A DNA stretch of 9,129 bases. Origin: Spyradocola merdavium (GTDB lineage Bacteria; Bacillota; Clostridia; Christensenellales; UBA1750). Positions 1-7,190 of the stretch are shown here, piece by piece. Position 1 is the stretch's first letter; each line of letters begins with the position of its first letter. The stretch covers positions 1 to 9,129 of the forward strand of contig DVIM01000146.1 in assembly GCA_018711265.1 (NCBI GenBank), given 5' to 3'. Below the pieces are notes generated by a model. It did no database searches. It was not told the DNA's origin and was given only the letters and a program-made list of their open reading frames with translations. Made by a program: the position numbers and the translations under genes.

Positions 1-125
1 GTGTTGGTCACGATGACCGCGCCCAGGGCCGTATCCGGGTCCGCCGTCCATGCGCGGCAGAGCTCCTCCAGGCCGATTGCGCGCAGGAACTGGTTGATCA
101 GGCCGTATTCCGGGGTGTAGATGTA
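1..125 (-). pseudogene. Out-of-frame remainder of the regulator sensor domain
   Basis: Reading the minus strand from 125 down to the window edge, a different frame from the preceding N-terminal part gives YIYTPEYGLINQFLRAIGLE, followed by a further stretch ending GAVIVTN. This fits the later part of a LacI-type sensor domain: the strand after the GHxxI motif, then the AVIVTND-like segment. The family normally has roughly 30 residues between the 'VPSIG' point and the 'YIY' point, including the GH motif, and these are absent. The simplest reading is a small deletion with a length not divisible by three, around 125-130. It could be a real inactivating mutation or an assembly error. The gene continues beyond the window. 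Confidence 0.6.
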
Positions 126-646
126 GCGCCAATGGAGGGAACGCCCTCGTGCTCGTTGCCCAGGATGCACACGGGAAGGTTCGCGCGCTGGATCAGGTTC
201 AGCGTGCACTGCTCGGCCTCGGAGTCGAAGCAGGTGATGACCGCGCCGTCGTAGGCGGTCAGGTCCTCGGCGAGCACCGCGCGGTACTGCTCCGCCGCGG
301 TGGGGAAGTTCAGCAGTTTGTAGTCGTAGTGGTAGCGGCTCGCCGCATCCATGCAGCCCAGCACGCAGCGGAACAGGTCGCTGTCGCCCGGCATGCAGAT
401 GCAGGAGATGAGCAGCCGGCCGCGGAACCGCTGGCCAGGGGTCAGGCTCACCATCAGCCCCTTGCCTGCGATGCGCGTCACCAGGCCCTGGCGGACCAGT
501 TCGTCCACGGCCTTGCGCACGGTCAGGCGGCTGACGGCCAGCTGCATGGAATACTGCATCTCGGAAGGCAGGGATTCGCCCGGCGCGCGCTGGTGCACGT
601 CGGACTCGATATAGTCGTAGACTTGTTCGTAGATCTGCTTAATCAT
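98..646 (-). CDS. GntR-type regulator with LacI-like sensor domain, truncated by frameshift
   Basis: This encodes the N-terminal 182 codons of a sugar-responsive transcription factor. Residues about 1-68 form a GntR winged helix: LPSE (26-29), VSRLTVRKAVDELVRQGLV (38-56) and the wing RIAGKG (58-63). Residues from about 77 start a periplasmic-binding-protein/LacI-type sensor domain (LLISCICMPGDSD, then YDGAVITCFDSEAE and LPVCILGNEHEGVPSIG). The architecture is that of Bacillus subtilis AraR. The family is usually about 350-380 residues, but this frame stops shortly after Gly173 with an unrelated tail, while the sensor-like sequence resumes in another frame. The start is supported by GGGAGGAA, with the ATG about 7 nt downstream. 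It is divergent from the sugar epimerase gene, which suggests control of that gene and of itself, but the effector sugar cannot be read from the sequence. The GntR/LacI architecture is clear; calling it AraR would be a guess. Confidence 0.8.
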   Translation of the reverse strand: MIKQIYEQVYDYIESDVHQRAPGESLPSEMQYSMQLAVSRLTVRKAVDELVRQGLVTRIAGKGLMVSLTPGQRFRGRLLISCICMPGDSDLFRCVLGCMDAASRYHYDYKLLNFPTAAEQYRAVLAEDLTAYDGAVITCFDSEAEQCTLNLIQRANLPVCILGNEHEGVPSIGATSTPRNTA

Positions 647-705
647 TTGGCCATTCCTCCCGCTTCGATCGGATATCCCCCAGTTTGTCTTTTTCTGTTA
701 CGGCC

Positions 706-734
706 ATTATAGCGCGGGGAGGCATTTTTTGCCA
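706..734 (-). promoter_or_regulatory. Likely promoter of the GntR regulator gene
   Basis: On the minus strand a perfect -10 box TATAAT lies at 711-706. A weak -35 candidate, TGGCAA, lies at 734-729 with 17-bp spacing. It is about 60 bp upstream of the regulator start. The -35 overlaps a short inverted repeat (GGCA-5 nt-TGCC, 721-733), which could be an operator but is too short to be sure. Confidence 0.5.
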
Positions 735-762
735 TCCATGCGGCGGGGGGAACCGGTATGTT

Positions 763-823
763 TTGTATGCGCGGGGGCGGTCCGGGGGAAAAGGATTGTA
801 CAGGTCCAGAAAGTTGCATGCGC
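763..823 (+). repeat. Near-identical decamer pair in the divergent promoter region
   Basis: TTGTATGCGC at 763-772 and TTGCATGCGC at 814-823 differ by one base. They lie 51 bp apart start to start, close to five helical turns, between the two divergent promoters. The second copy sits just upstream of the -35 of the epimerase promoter. They may be binding sites for the adjacent GntR-type regulator. This rests on pattern only. Confidence 0.3.
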
Positions 824-851
824 TTGTAAAGCCCCTGTGTTTCGATATACT
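824..851 (+). promoter_or_regulatory. Likely promoter of the epimerase gene
   Basis: TTGTAA (824-829) and TATACT (846-851) are separated by 16 bp and resemble a sigma-A promoter. The start codon at 915 is 64 bp downstream of the -10, leaving room for a short untranslated leader containing AGGAGGG at 902-908. Confidence 0.5.
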
Positions 852-914
852 GGAAGAAAAAACAGCGCGTCAAAAAAAGGGCAATGTGAAGGATGTGCGC
901 TAGGAGGGTATGCG

Positions 915-2126
915 ATGCAGCAGGAGAAATTCAAGAAGCTCTATCAAATGGCCGTGGACGACCTGACGGGGAACCTTCTCCCCTGGTGGATGCAGTACAG
1001 CGTGGACGAGGAGAACGGCGGCTTCTACGGCGCGGTGACAAACGACAACGTTCCCGAGGCCGGGCACAGCAAGTTCATCACGCTCAACGCGCGCCTGATC
1101 TGGACGTTTGCCTCGGCCTACCGCATCCTCGGGGACGAGAACTACTTGCGGTACGCCAAGCGCGCCTACGACTACTTCCTGGCGCACTTCTACGACCGCG
1201 AGCACGGCGGCTGGTACTCCCGCGTGGACGAAACGGGCGCCGTCCTGGACGACAACAAGTACATCTACGGCAACGCGTTCGCCATCTACGGCCTGTCGGA
1301 ATACTGCCGCGCCACGGGCGACCAGGAGGCGCTGCGCCTTGCGGTCGAGACGCGCGACTGCCTGGAGAAGTACGTCTACGACCCGGAGTACAAGGGCTTT
1401 TACGAGAGCTGCCGCGCGGACTGGACGGTCAACCCCTGGGGCAAGGGCATGAACCGCAGCCCCTTTGACGTCAAGACCATGAACACGCACCTGCACCTGC
1501 TGGAGGCCTACACCGCGCTGTGCCGCGTGGACGACTCCGCAAAGACGAGAAATTCCCTGCGCCAGCAGCTCTACGTGATGCTGAACAAGATCGTGGACCA
1601 CGACATCCACCACTACTTCTACTTCCAGGACCGCGCCTGGAAGCCCACGACGCCGGAGATCTCCTTCGGCCACGACATCGAGGGGAGCTGGCTGATGATG
1701 GAGACCGCGGAGGTCCTGGGCGAGCCCGAGGCGCACCGCGCCGCGCGCGACACCTGCGTGAACATCGCCCGCGCCTGCCTGGAGCAGGGGCAGCGCGAGG
1801 ACGGCGCCATGCTCACCGAGTACGACCCGCGCACCGGCCACATCACCCCGGCCATCAGCTGGTGGGAGCAGAACGAGGCGGTCGTCGGCTTCCTCAACGC
1901 CTGGGAGATGACGGGCGAGGAGAAGTTCCTGGACGCTTCCCTCCACTGCTTCGACTTCATCAACAAGCGCTTTGTCGACCACGAGAAGGGCGGCTGGTTC
2001 TCCATCCTCGACTTTGCGGCGGAGAAGCCCCGCAACCCCTACAAGTGCAACGACGGCATCTGCCCCTACCACAACGGGCGCATGAGCTTTGAGATCATCG
2101 AGCGCTACCGCCGCTACGACAAGTAA
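915..2126 (+). CDS. Cellobiose 2-epimerase (AGE family)
   Basis: This 403-residue cytoplasmic enzyme most resembles cellobiose 2-epimerases, which turn the reducing-end glucose of beta-1,4-linked disaccharides into mannose. It should form the (alpha/alpha)6 barrel of the N-acylglucosamine 2-epimerase superfamily. Residues matching the known active site of the Ruminococcus albus enzyme are visible: Arg60 (LNARLIW), the NTHLHLLEAYT motif at 190-200, His253 and Glu256 in FGHDIEGSW, Trp316-Trp317 and Glu321 in WWEQNEA, and His386 in PYHNGRM. The length is normal for the family. The frame is open upstream to 729, but the ATG at 915 is preferred because AGGAGGG lies 6 nt before it and the homologous sequence begins there. 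It is a single-gene unit between its own promoter and a strong terminator. No mannosylglucose phosphorylase, its usual metabolic partner in mannan use, is present in the window. An N-acylglucosamine 2-epimerase activity is less likely given the motif set. Confidence 0.9.
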   Translation: MQQEKFKKLYQMAVDDLTGNLLPWWMQYSVDEENGGFYGAVTNDNVPEAGHSKFITLNARLIWTFASAYRILGDENYLRYAKRAYDYFLAHFYDREHGGWYSRVDETGAVLDDNKYIYGNAFAIYGLSEYCRATGDQEALRLAVETRDCLEKYVYDPEYKGFYESCRADWTVNPWGKGMNRSPFDVKTMNTHLHLLEAYTALCRVDDSAKTRNSLRQQLYVMLNKIVDHDIHHYFYFQDRAWKPTTPEISFGHDIEGSWLMMETAEVLGEPEAHRAARDTCVNIARACLEQGQREDGAMLTEYDPRTGHITPAISWWEQNEAVVGFLNAWEMTGEEKFLDASLHCFDFINKRFVDHEKGGWFSILDFAAEKPRNPYKCNDGICPYHNGRMSFEIIERYRRYDK

Positions 2127-2133
2127 GCCAAAC

Positions 2134-2189
2134 AAAAAAAGGGCGCGGCCCGCTCCCCCTATCCAAGGGGAACGGGCCGCGCCCTTTTT
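2134..2189. terminator. Bidirectional intrinsic terminator between epimerase and gyrA
   Basis: A perfect 12-bp GC stem pairs 2141-2152 with 2173-2184. It is extended inward, after one mismatch, by TCCCC/GGGGA (2154-2158 with 2167-2171) around an 8-nt loop. Seven A precede it (2134-2140) and five T follow it (2185-2189), so it can end transcripts from both convergent genes. It begins 7 nt after the epimerase stop and ends 12 nt from the gyrA stop. Confidence 0.93.
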
Positions 2190-2201
2190 CCGGGAAATGG
2201 A

Positions 2202-4796
2202 TCAGATGTCGCCGTCCTCTTCGGCGCGCTCGAGGAGGCGCGCGATGTCGCGGTCCTCGTCGCCCGCATAGGAGAGGTCGTCCGGCGCGGCGGTGTCGGG
2301 ATCGTTGGGATCGGCCTCGGGCAGCGCGGCGGACGCGTCCGCGCTCGCCTCCTCGTCCGTCTCCTCGATCTTCTCCGTCGTGGTCACGGCGACGACGCGG
2401 CTGCTGTCCGCAAGGCGCATGAGCCGCACGCCCTGCGTGGAGCGCGACTGCGTGGAGATGTCGGCCACGGCCATGCGGATGATGGTGCCGTCGTCGGAGA
2501 TGAGCATGACGTCCTCGTCCTCCCGGACCAGCATCAGGGCGGACAGGGGGCCGGTCTTGTCCGTCAGCTGCATGGCCTTGATGCCCTTGCCGCCGCGGGA
2601 CTGCACGCGGTATTCCGCCTCCGGCGTGCGCTTGCCGTAGCCGTTTTCGGAGATGGTGAGCACCTCGCAGTCCTCCTGCACGGCGCTCATGGAGACGACC
2701 TCGTCCCCCGGCGCAAGGTCGATGGAGCGCACGCCCATGGCCGTGCGGCCCATCGTGCGCACATCGTCCTCGTTAAAGCGGATGGACATGCCCTGGCGCG
2801 TGCCGAGCAGCAGCTCCCGGCTGCCGTCGGTCAGCGTCACGCCGATCAGCTCGTCGTCCTCGCGCAGCGTCACGGCGATCAGGCCGCTGGCGCGCAGGTT
2901 GCGGAACTCGGACAGGGCCGTCTTCTTGATGAGGCCGTTCTTTGTGGCCATGACCAGGTTGCCGCCCTGGTCCTCGTCCACGGGGATGACGGTGGTGACC
3001 TTCTCGCCCCCGTCGAGCTGGAGCAGGTTCACAATCGCCGTGCCCTTGGCCGTGCGCCCGGCCTCCGGAATCTCGTAACAGGTGAGCTTGAACATGCGGC
3101 CGCGCGTGGTGAAGAAGAGCAGGTCCGCGTGCGTGGAGGTGACGAAGATCTGCTCGGCATAGTCCTCCTCGCGCGTGGTCATGCCGGTGATGCCCTTGCC
3201 GCCGCGCTTCTGCGCGCGGTAGGTGTCCGCGGTGACGCGCTTGATGTAGCCGTAGTGCGTCAGGGTCACGGCCATGTCCTCTTCCTGGATGAGGTCCGCC
3301 AGCTCGATTTCGTTGGAGACGGGCACGATTTCCGTGCGGCGCGCGTCGGCGTACTTGGCGCGGATCTGCAGGATCTCCTCGCGGATGATGCCGCGCACGA
3401 GCTCCTCGCTGCCGAGCACCTCCCGAAGGTGGGCGATGGTCTTTTGCAGCTCGTCGTACTCCGCGCGCAGGCGCTCGCGCTCCAAGCCGACCAGGCGCTG
3501 CATGCGCATGTCCAGGATGGCCTGGGCCTGCTTTTCCGACAGGCCGAAGCGGCTCATCAGGCCCTCCTTGGCGTCGGCCGCGGTGCGGGAGGCGCGCAGG
3601 AGCGAGATGACCTCGTCGATGTGGTCCAGGGCGACGAGCAGGCCCTCCAGGATGTGGGCGCGGGCCTCGGCCTTGCCGAGGTCGTAGCGCGTGCGGCGGA
3701 CGATGACGTCCTTCTGGTGCTCGATGTAGTGATAGATCATCTGCTGCAGGTTGAGCACCTTGGGCACGCCGCCCACCAGCGCCAGCATGTTGACGCCGAA
3801 GGTCTCCTGCATCTGCGTGTGCTTAAAGAGGGTGTTGAGCACGACCTGGGGGTTGACGTCCTTCTTGAGCTCGATGACGATGCGCATGCCCTGGCGGTCG
3901 GACTCGTCGCGCAGGTCGGAAATGCCGTCCACGCGCTTGTCATGCACGAGCTCGGCGATCTTTTCGACCAGGCGCGCCTTGTTGACCTGGTAGGGGATCT
4001 CCGTAACCACGATGCGGCTGCGCGTGGCGCTCATGGGCTCGATCTCCGTGCGGGCGCGCATGATGATGCGGCCCTTGCCCGTCAGGTACGCGGACTTGAT
4101 GCCGTTCAGGCCCATGATCAGGCCGCCCGTGGGGAAGTCCGGCCCCTTGATGATCTTCATCAGGTCCGCGGCCGTGCAGTCCGGGTGGTCGAGCATGTAG
4201 ACCACGCCGTCGATGGCCTCGCCCATGTTGTGGGGCGGGATGTTGGTGGCCATGCCCACCGCGATGCCGCCCGAGCCGTTGACCAGCAGGTTCGGGAAGC
4301 GCGAGGGCAGCACCTCCGGCTGCATGAGCGTTTCGTCGAAGTTGGGGTAGAAGTCCACGGTCTGCTTGTCCAGGTCCGCGGTCATGTCCGCCGCGATGCG
4401 GGACAGGCGCGCCTCGGTGTAGCGCATGGCCGCGGGGCTGTCGCCGTCCACGGAGCCGAAGTTGCCCTGGCCCTCGACGAGCATGTAGCGCATGGAGAAG
4501 TCCTGCGCAAGGCGCACCATGGCGTCGTAGACGGCCGTATCGCCGTGGGGATGGTATTTACCCAGAACGTCGCCCACGATGCGCGCGCTCTTGCGGAAGG
4601 GCTTGTCGGGCGTCATGCCCAGCTCCGTCATCGCGTAGAGGATGCGGCGGTGCACGGGCTTAAGGCCGTCGCGCACGTCCGGCAGCGCGCGGGAGACGAT
4701 GACCGCCATGGCGTAGGCGATGAAGGAATTTTTGAGCTCCCGCTCGATGTCCAGCGGAACGAGGCGTTCGCCCTGATAGTTGTCTTGTTGGTCCAT
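2202..4796 (-). CDS. gyrA: DNA gyrase subunit A
   Basis: This 864-residue subunit cuts and rejoins DNA in the A2B2 gyrase that introduces negative supercoils. The breakage-reunion domain is complete: RALPDVRDGLKPVHRRIL (36-53), the quinolone region KYHPHGDTAVYDAM (80-93), and the catalytic Tyr126 preceded by Arg125 in AAMRYTEARL. The C-terminal beta-pinwheel carries the GyrA box QKRGGKG at 529-535, the feature that separates GyrA from ParC. Thr87 occupies the place of E. coli Ser83, and Asp91 is kept at the Asp87 position. Threonine there is normal in several Clostridia, so resistance is not implied. The last 57 residues (808-864) form a low-complexity tail with 22 acidic residues. AAGGAGGC lies 5 nt before the start. 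It follows gyrB by 28 nt with no terminator between, so the two are co-transcribed. Confidence 0.98.
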   Translation of the reverse strand: MDQQDNYQGERLVPLDIERELKNSFIAYAMAVIVSRALPDVRDGLKPVHRRILYAMTELGMTPDKPFRKSARIVGDVLGKYHPHGDTAVYDAMVRLAQDFSMRYMLVEGQGNFGSVDGDSPAAMRYTEARLSRIAADMTADLDKQTVDFYPNFDETLMQPEVLPSRFPNLLVNGSGGIAVGMATNIPPHNMGEAIDGVVYMLDHPDCTAADLMKIIKGPDFPTGGLIMGLNGIKSAYLTGKGRIIMRARTEIEPMSATRSRIVVTEIPYQVNKARLVEKIAELVHDKRVDGISDLRDESDRQGMRIVIELKKDVNPQVVLNTLFKHTQMQETFGVNMLALVGGVPKVLNLQQMIYHYIEHQKDVIVRRTRYDLGKAEARAHILEGLLVALDHIDEVISLLRASRTAADAKEGLMSRFGLSEKQAQAILDMRMQRLVGLERERLRAEYDELQKTIAHLREVLGSEELVRGIIREEILQIRAKYADARRTEIVPVSNEIELADLIQEEDMAVTLTHYGYIKRVTADTYRAQKRGGKGITGMTTREEDYAEQIFVTSTHADLLFFTTRGRMFKLTCYEIPEAGRTAKGTAIVNLLQLDGGEKVTTVIPVDEDQGGNLVMATKNGLIKKTALSEFRNLRASGLIAVTLREDDELIGVTLTDGSRELLLGTRQGMSIRFNEDDVRTMGRTAMGVRSIDLAPGDEVVSMSAVQEDCEVLTISENGYGKRTPEAEYRVQSRGGKGIKAMQLTDKTGPLSALMLVREDEDVMLISDDGTIIRMAVADISTQSRSTQGVRLMRLADSSRVVAVTTTEKIEETDEEASADASAALPEADPNDPDTAAPDDLSYAGDEDRDIARLLERAEEDGDI

Positions 4797-4824
4797 ACCG
4801 GCCTCCTTGCTGTCGTTTGCGGCG

Positions 4825-6738
4825 TTAGATGTCCAGGTTCGCCACGAGGTTGGCGTTTTCGGTGATGAACTCGCGGCGCGGCTCCACCTTGTCGCCCATC
4901 AGCAGGCTGAACATCTCGTCGGCGCTGACGGCGTCCTCGAGCTTGACGCGCTTCATGATGCGGCGGGAGGGGTCCATCGTCGTCTCCCAGAGCTGCTGCG
5001 CGCTCATCTCGCCCAGGCCCTTGTAGCGCTGGACCACCACGTCGTTGCCGCGGCCGATCTCGTCCAGATAGGCGGCCAGCTCCTCGTCGGAGTAGACGTA
5101 GTGCTCCTTCTTGTTCTTGGTGATCTTGAACAGCGGCGGCTGGGCGACGTAGACGTAGCCGCCGTCGATCAGCGGCCGCATGTAGCGGTAGAAGAAGGTC
5201 AGAAGCAGGATGCGGATGTGGCTGCCGTCCACGTCCGCATCCGTCATGCAGACGATGCGGTGGTAGCGCAGCTTCTCGGGGTTGAACTCCTCGCCCACCC
5301 CGGCGCCGAAGGCCGTGATCATGGCCTTGATCTCCGCATTGGCCAGGATCTTGTCCAGGCGCGTCTTCTCCACGTTGAGGATCTTGCCGCGCAGGGGGAG
5401 GATCGCCTGGAAGTTGCGGTCGCGGCCGTTCTTGGCGGAGCCGCCGGCCGAATCGCCCTCGACGATGAAGATCTCGCACTTGCTCGGGTCGCGCTCCGTG
5501 CAGTCGGCCAGCTTTCCGGGCAGGGACGTGGACTCCAGCACGCTCTTGCGGCGGGTGAGGTCGCGGGCCTTGCGCGCGGCCTCGCGCGCGCGGGAGGCCA
5601 TCAGGCACTTGTCCAGGATCGCCTTGGCCACGGAGGGGTTCTCCTCCAGGAAGGTCGAGAGCCCTTCGGAGAGCACGGAGTCCACATAGCCGCGCACCTC
5701 GCTGTTGCCGAGCTTCGTCTTGGTCTGGCCCTCGAACTGCGGCTCCAGGAGCTTGACGGAGATGACCGCCGTGAGGCCCTCGCGGATGTCGTCGCCCGTG
5801 AGGTTGGCGTCGTTGTCCTTGAGGATCTTGGCCTTGCGGCCGTAGTCGTTGATCACGCGCGTCAGCGCCCTGCGGAAGCCCTCCAGGTGCGTGCCGCCCT
5901 CGACCGTGTCGATGTTGTTGGCGAAGCTGAAGACGTTCTCTGTGTAGGAGTCGTTGTACTGCATCGCGACCTCGACGGTCGTGCCGTCCTTGACGCCGGA
6001 GAAGAACAGCGGCTGGGGGAAGAGCGCCTCGCGGTTCTTGTTGAGGTACTCGATGAAGGAGCGGATGCCGCCCTCGTAGTGGAAGACGCGGCTCTGCCCC
6101 TCGCCGCGCTTGTCGGTCAGCTCAATGCGGATGCCGGCGTTGAGGAACGCGAGCTCGCGCAGCCGCTTCTTCAGCGTGTCAAAGGAGTAGGCCGTCACGT
6201 CTTCGAAGATCTCCGGGTCCGGGCGGAAGCGGATGGTCGTGCCGTGCGCCTCGCTCTTGCCGACGACCTTCAGGTCGTAGAGGGGCACGCCGCGCTCGTA
6301 CTCCTGGCGGTAGAGGTTGCCGTTCTGGGCGACGGTCACCTCCAGCCAGGTGGACAGGGCGTTGACCACGCTCATGCCCACGCCGTGCAGGCCGCCGGAG
6401 ACCTTGTATCCCCCGCCGCCGAACTTGCCGCCCGCGTGCAGCACCGTAAGGCAGACCTCAACCGCGGGCCTGCCGAGCTTGGGGTGGATGCCCGTGGGGA
6501 TGCCGCGCCCGTTGTCGGCCACGCAGATGGTGTTGTCCTCCTCGATGGTGACCTGGATGGTGTTGCAGACGCCCGCCATGGCCTCGTCGATGGAGTTGTC
6601 CACGATCTCATAGACCAGGTGGTGGAGCCCGCGCTCATCGGTGGAGCCGATGTACATGCCCGGGCGGCGGCGCACCGCCTCCAGCCCCTCCAGAACCTGG
6701 ATATTGGTTGCATCATAGTGATTGATTTGCTCTGTCAT
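4825..6738 (-). CDS. gyrB: DNA gyrase subunit B
   Basis: This 637-residue ATPase subunit of gyrase has a GHKL ATP-binding domain with catalytic Glu44 and Asn48 (YEIVDNSIDEA), DNGRGIP (75-81) and the lid GGLHGVGMSVVNALS (115-129). Next comes the transducer with the QTK loop at 338-340. The TOPRIM domain has Glu427 in VEGDSAGGSA and Asp500/Asp502/Asp504 in TDADVDGSHI, which hold the Mg ions. The C-terminal YKGLGEM and ETTMDP motifs are present. The length is that of the short, insert-free GyrB type typical of Bacillota. It starts 4 nt after the remB stop, and its ribosome binding site (GAGGTGAGG) overlaps that stop codon, which suggests translational coupling. ParE is an alternative for the domain set, but pairing with a GyrA-box-containing gyrA supports GyrB. 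Confidence 0.98.
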   Translation of the reverse strand: MTEQINHYDATNIQVLEGLEAVRRRPGMYIGSTDERGLHHLVYEIVDNSIDEAMAGVCNTIQVTIEEDNTICVADNGRGIPTGIHPKLGRPAVEVCLTVLHAGGKFGGGGYKVSGGLHGVGMSVVNALSTWLEVTVAQNGNLYRQEYERGVPLYDLKVVGKSEAHGTTIRFRPDPEIFEDVTAYSFDTLKKRLRELAFLNAGIRIELTDKRGEGQSRVFHYEGGIRSFIEYLNKNREALFPQPLFFSGVKDGTTVEVAMQYNDSYTENVFSFANNIDTVEGGTHLEGFRRALTRVINDYGRKAKILKDNDANLTGDDIREGLTAVISVKLLEPQFEGQTKTKLGNSEVRGYVDSVLSEGLSTFLEENPSVAKAILDKCLMASRAREAARKARDLTRRKSVLESTSLPGKLADCTERDPSKCEIFIVEGDSAGGSAKNGRDRNFQAILPLRGKILNVEKTRLDKILANAEIKAMITAFGAGVGEEFNPEKLRYHRIVCMTDADVDGSHIRILLLTFFYRYMRPLIDGGYVYVAQPPLFKITKNKKEHYVYSDEELAAYLDEIGRGNDVVVQRYKGLGEMSAQQLWETTMDPSRRIMKRVKLEDAVSADEMFSLLMGDKVEPRREFITENANLVANLDI

Positions 6739-6742
6739 GCCC

Positions 6743-7003
6743 TCACCTCATCTTTGCCAGACCGCCCTCCGCGCGCTTGCGCAGCGTCTGGGCGGAAATG
6801 GGGGATAAAAAAAACACGCACCGCCCGCCGGAGGCGGTGACGACCACGGATTTGACCGCGCCCTTGCCGATGGAGCGAACCTCGTGCCCACCGCAGGACG
6901 GCGGAGAGAGCTCCGAAACCAGGTCCGGCCGGGAGGCGACGTCCAGCACGGCCACAACAGAGGAGAGCGGCACGAACGCGTCGCAGCCGATGTGCAGAAC
7001 CAT
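6743..7003 (-). CDS. remB: RemB-like protein (YaaB/DUF370 family)
   Basis: This small protein of 86 residues matches the YaaB/RemB family, described in Bacillus subtilis as a regulator of extracellular matrix genes. The family pattern is visible: N-terminal MVLHIGCDAFVPLSSVVAVLD, then KSVVVT (51-56), then the hallmark FLSPISAQTLRKRAE (65-79). The middle (about residues 30-45) is variable, with SPPSCGGHEV. The start is supported by GGGAGGGG about 6 nt upstream. In many Bacillota this gene sits between recF and gyrB. Here it is the first gene of the remB-gyrB-gyrA operon, with its own promoter and no recF upstream. The role in this organism is unknown; it may act as a DNA-binding regulator, or its presence may mainly reflect conserved linkage to gyrase. 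Confidence 0.88.
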   Translation of the reverse strand: MVLHIGCDAFVPLSSVVAVLDVASRPDLVSELSPPSCGGHEVRSIGKGAVKSVVVTASGGRCVFFLSPISAQTLRKRAEGGLAKMR

Positions 7004-7041
7004 GCGGAACCCCTCCCGAAAAAGAAATTTCCTTCTTATAT

Positions 7042-7070
7042 ATTATATCAGATTTTTGCACCAATTAAAA
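7042..7070 (-). promoter_or_regulatory. Promoter of the remB-gyrB-gyrA operon
   Basis: On the minus strand an extended -10 box, TGATATAAT, lies at 7050-7042. A weak -35 candidate, TTTTAA (7070-7065), is spaced 17 bp from it. The surrounding region (about 7018-7115) is AT-rich, in strong contrast to the genes. The start of remB is 39 bp downstream. The extended TGn motif may compensate for the poor -35. Confidence 0.7.
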
Positions 7071-7131
7071 GAAAGGGGAGGGGATTTAACAGGATAATAA
7101 TAAACCCATTTTTTTGCCCCGGCGGGCGGAG

Positions 7132-7180
7132 AAAAGCCGCGGCCTGCGGGAACCGGATTTCCCGCAGGCCGCAGCTTTTT
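7132..7180. terminator. Strong intrinsic terminator after the Nudix gene
   Basis: A perfect 14-bp stem pairs 7139-7152 with 7159-7172 around a 6-nt loop. It extends through one mismatch to GC pairs, with AAAA at 7132-7135 and TTTTT at 7176-7180. On the minus strand it lies 11 nt after the Nudix stop codon and ends that transcript before the gyrase promoter. The A and T tracts make it potentially active in both directions. Confidence 0.9.
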
Positions 7181-7190
7181 GCGCGCTCCG

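Noticed and set aside
721..733. Inverted repeat GGCA-TTTTT-TGCC as a definite operator or terminator
   Set aside because: The 4-bp arms are too short to call on their own; it is mentioned only as a possible site overlapping the regulator promoter.
729..914. Upstream extension of the epimerase to a start at 729
   Set aside because: It would cover the likely promoter at 824-851 and encodes sequence unlike the family; the ATG at 915 has a perfect ribosome binding site.
900..2135. Open frame on the minus strand opposite the epimerase
   Set aside because: It is a shadow frame of a well-supported epimerase gene, low in complexity and without domains.
4530..4556. Thr87 in GyrA as a fluoroquinolone resistance mutation
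   Set aside because: Threonine at this position is the normal state in several Clostridia, and Asp91 is conserved, so resistance cannot be claimed.
3129..4865. Long open frame on the plus strand opposite gyrA
   Set aside because: It is a GC-rich shadow of gyrA, rich in Ala, Val, His, Asp and Leu, with no recognisable domain; the opposite strand encodes an unmistakable gyrase subunit.
4780..6840. 686-codon open frame on the plus strand opposite gyrB
   Set aside because: It is a mirror frame of gyrB with repetitive composition and no motifs; it is open only because of high GC.
6735..7064. 109-codon frame overlapping remB on the minus strand
   Set aside because: It is in a different frame from the remB sequence that carries the SPISAQTLRKR hallmark, and it spans the promoter.
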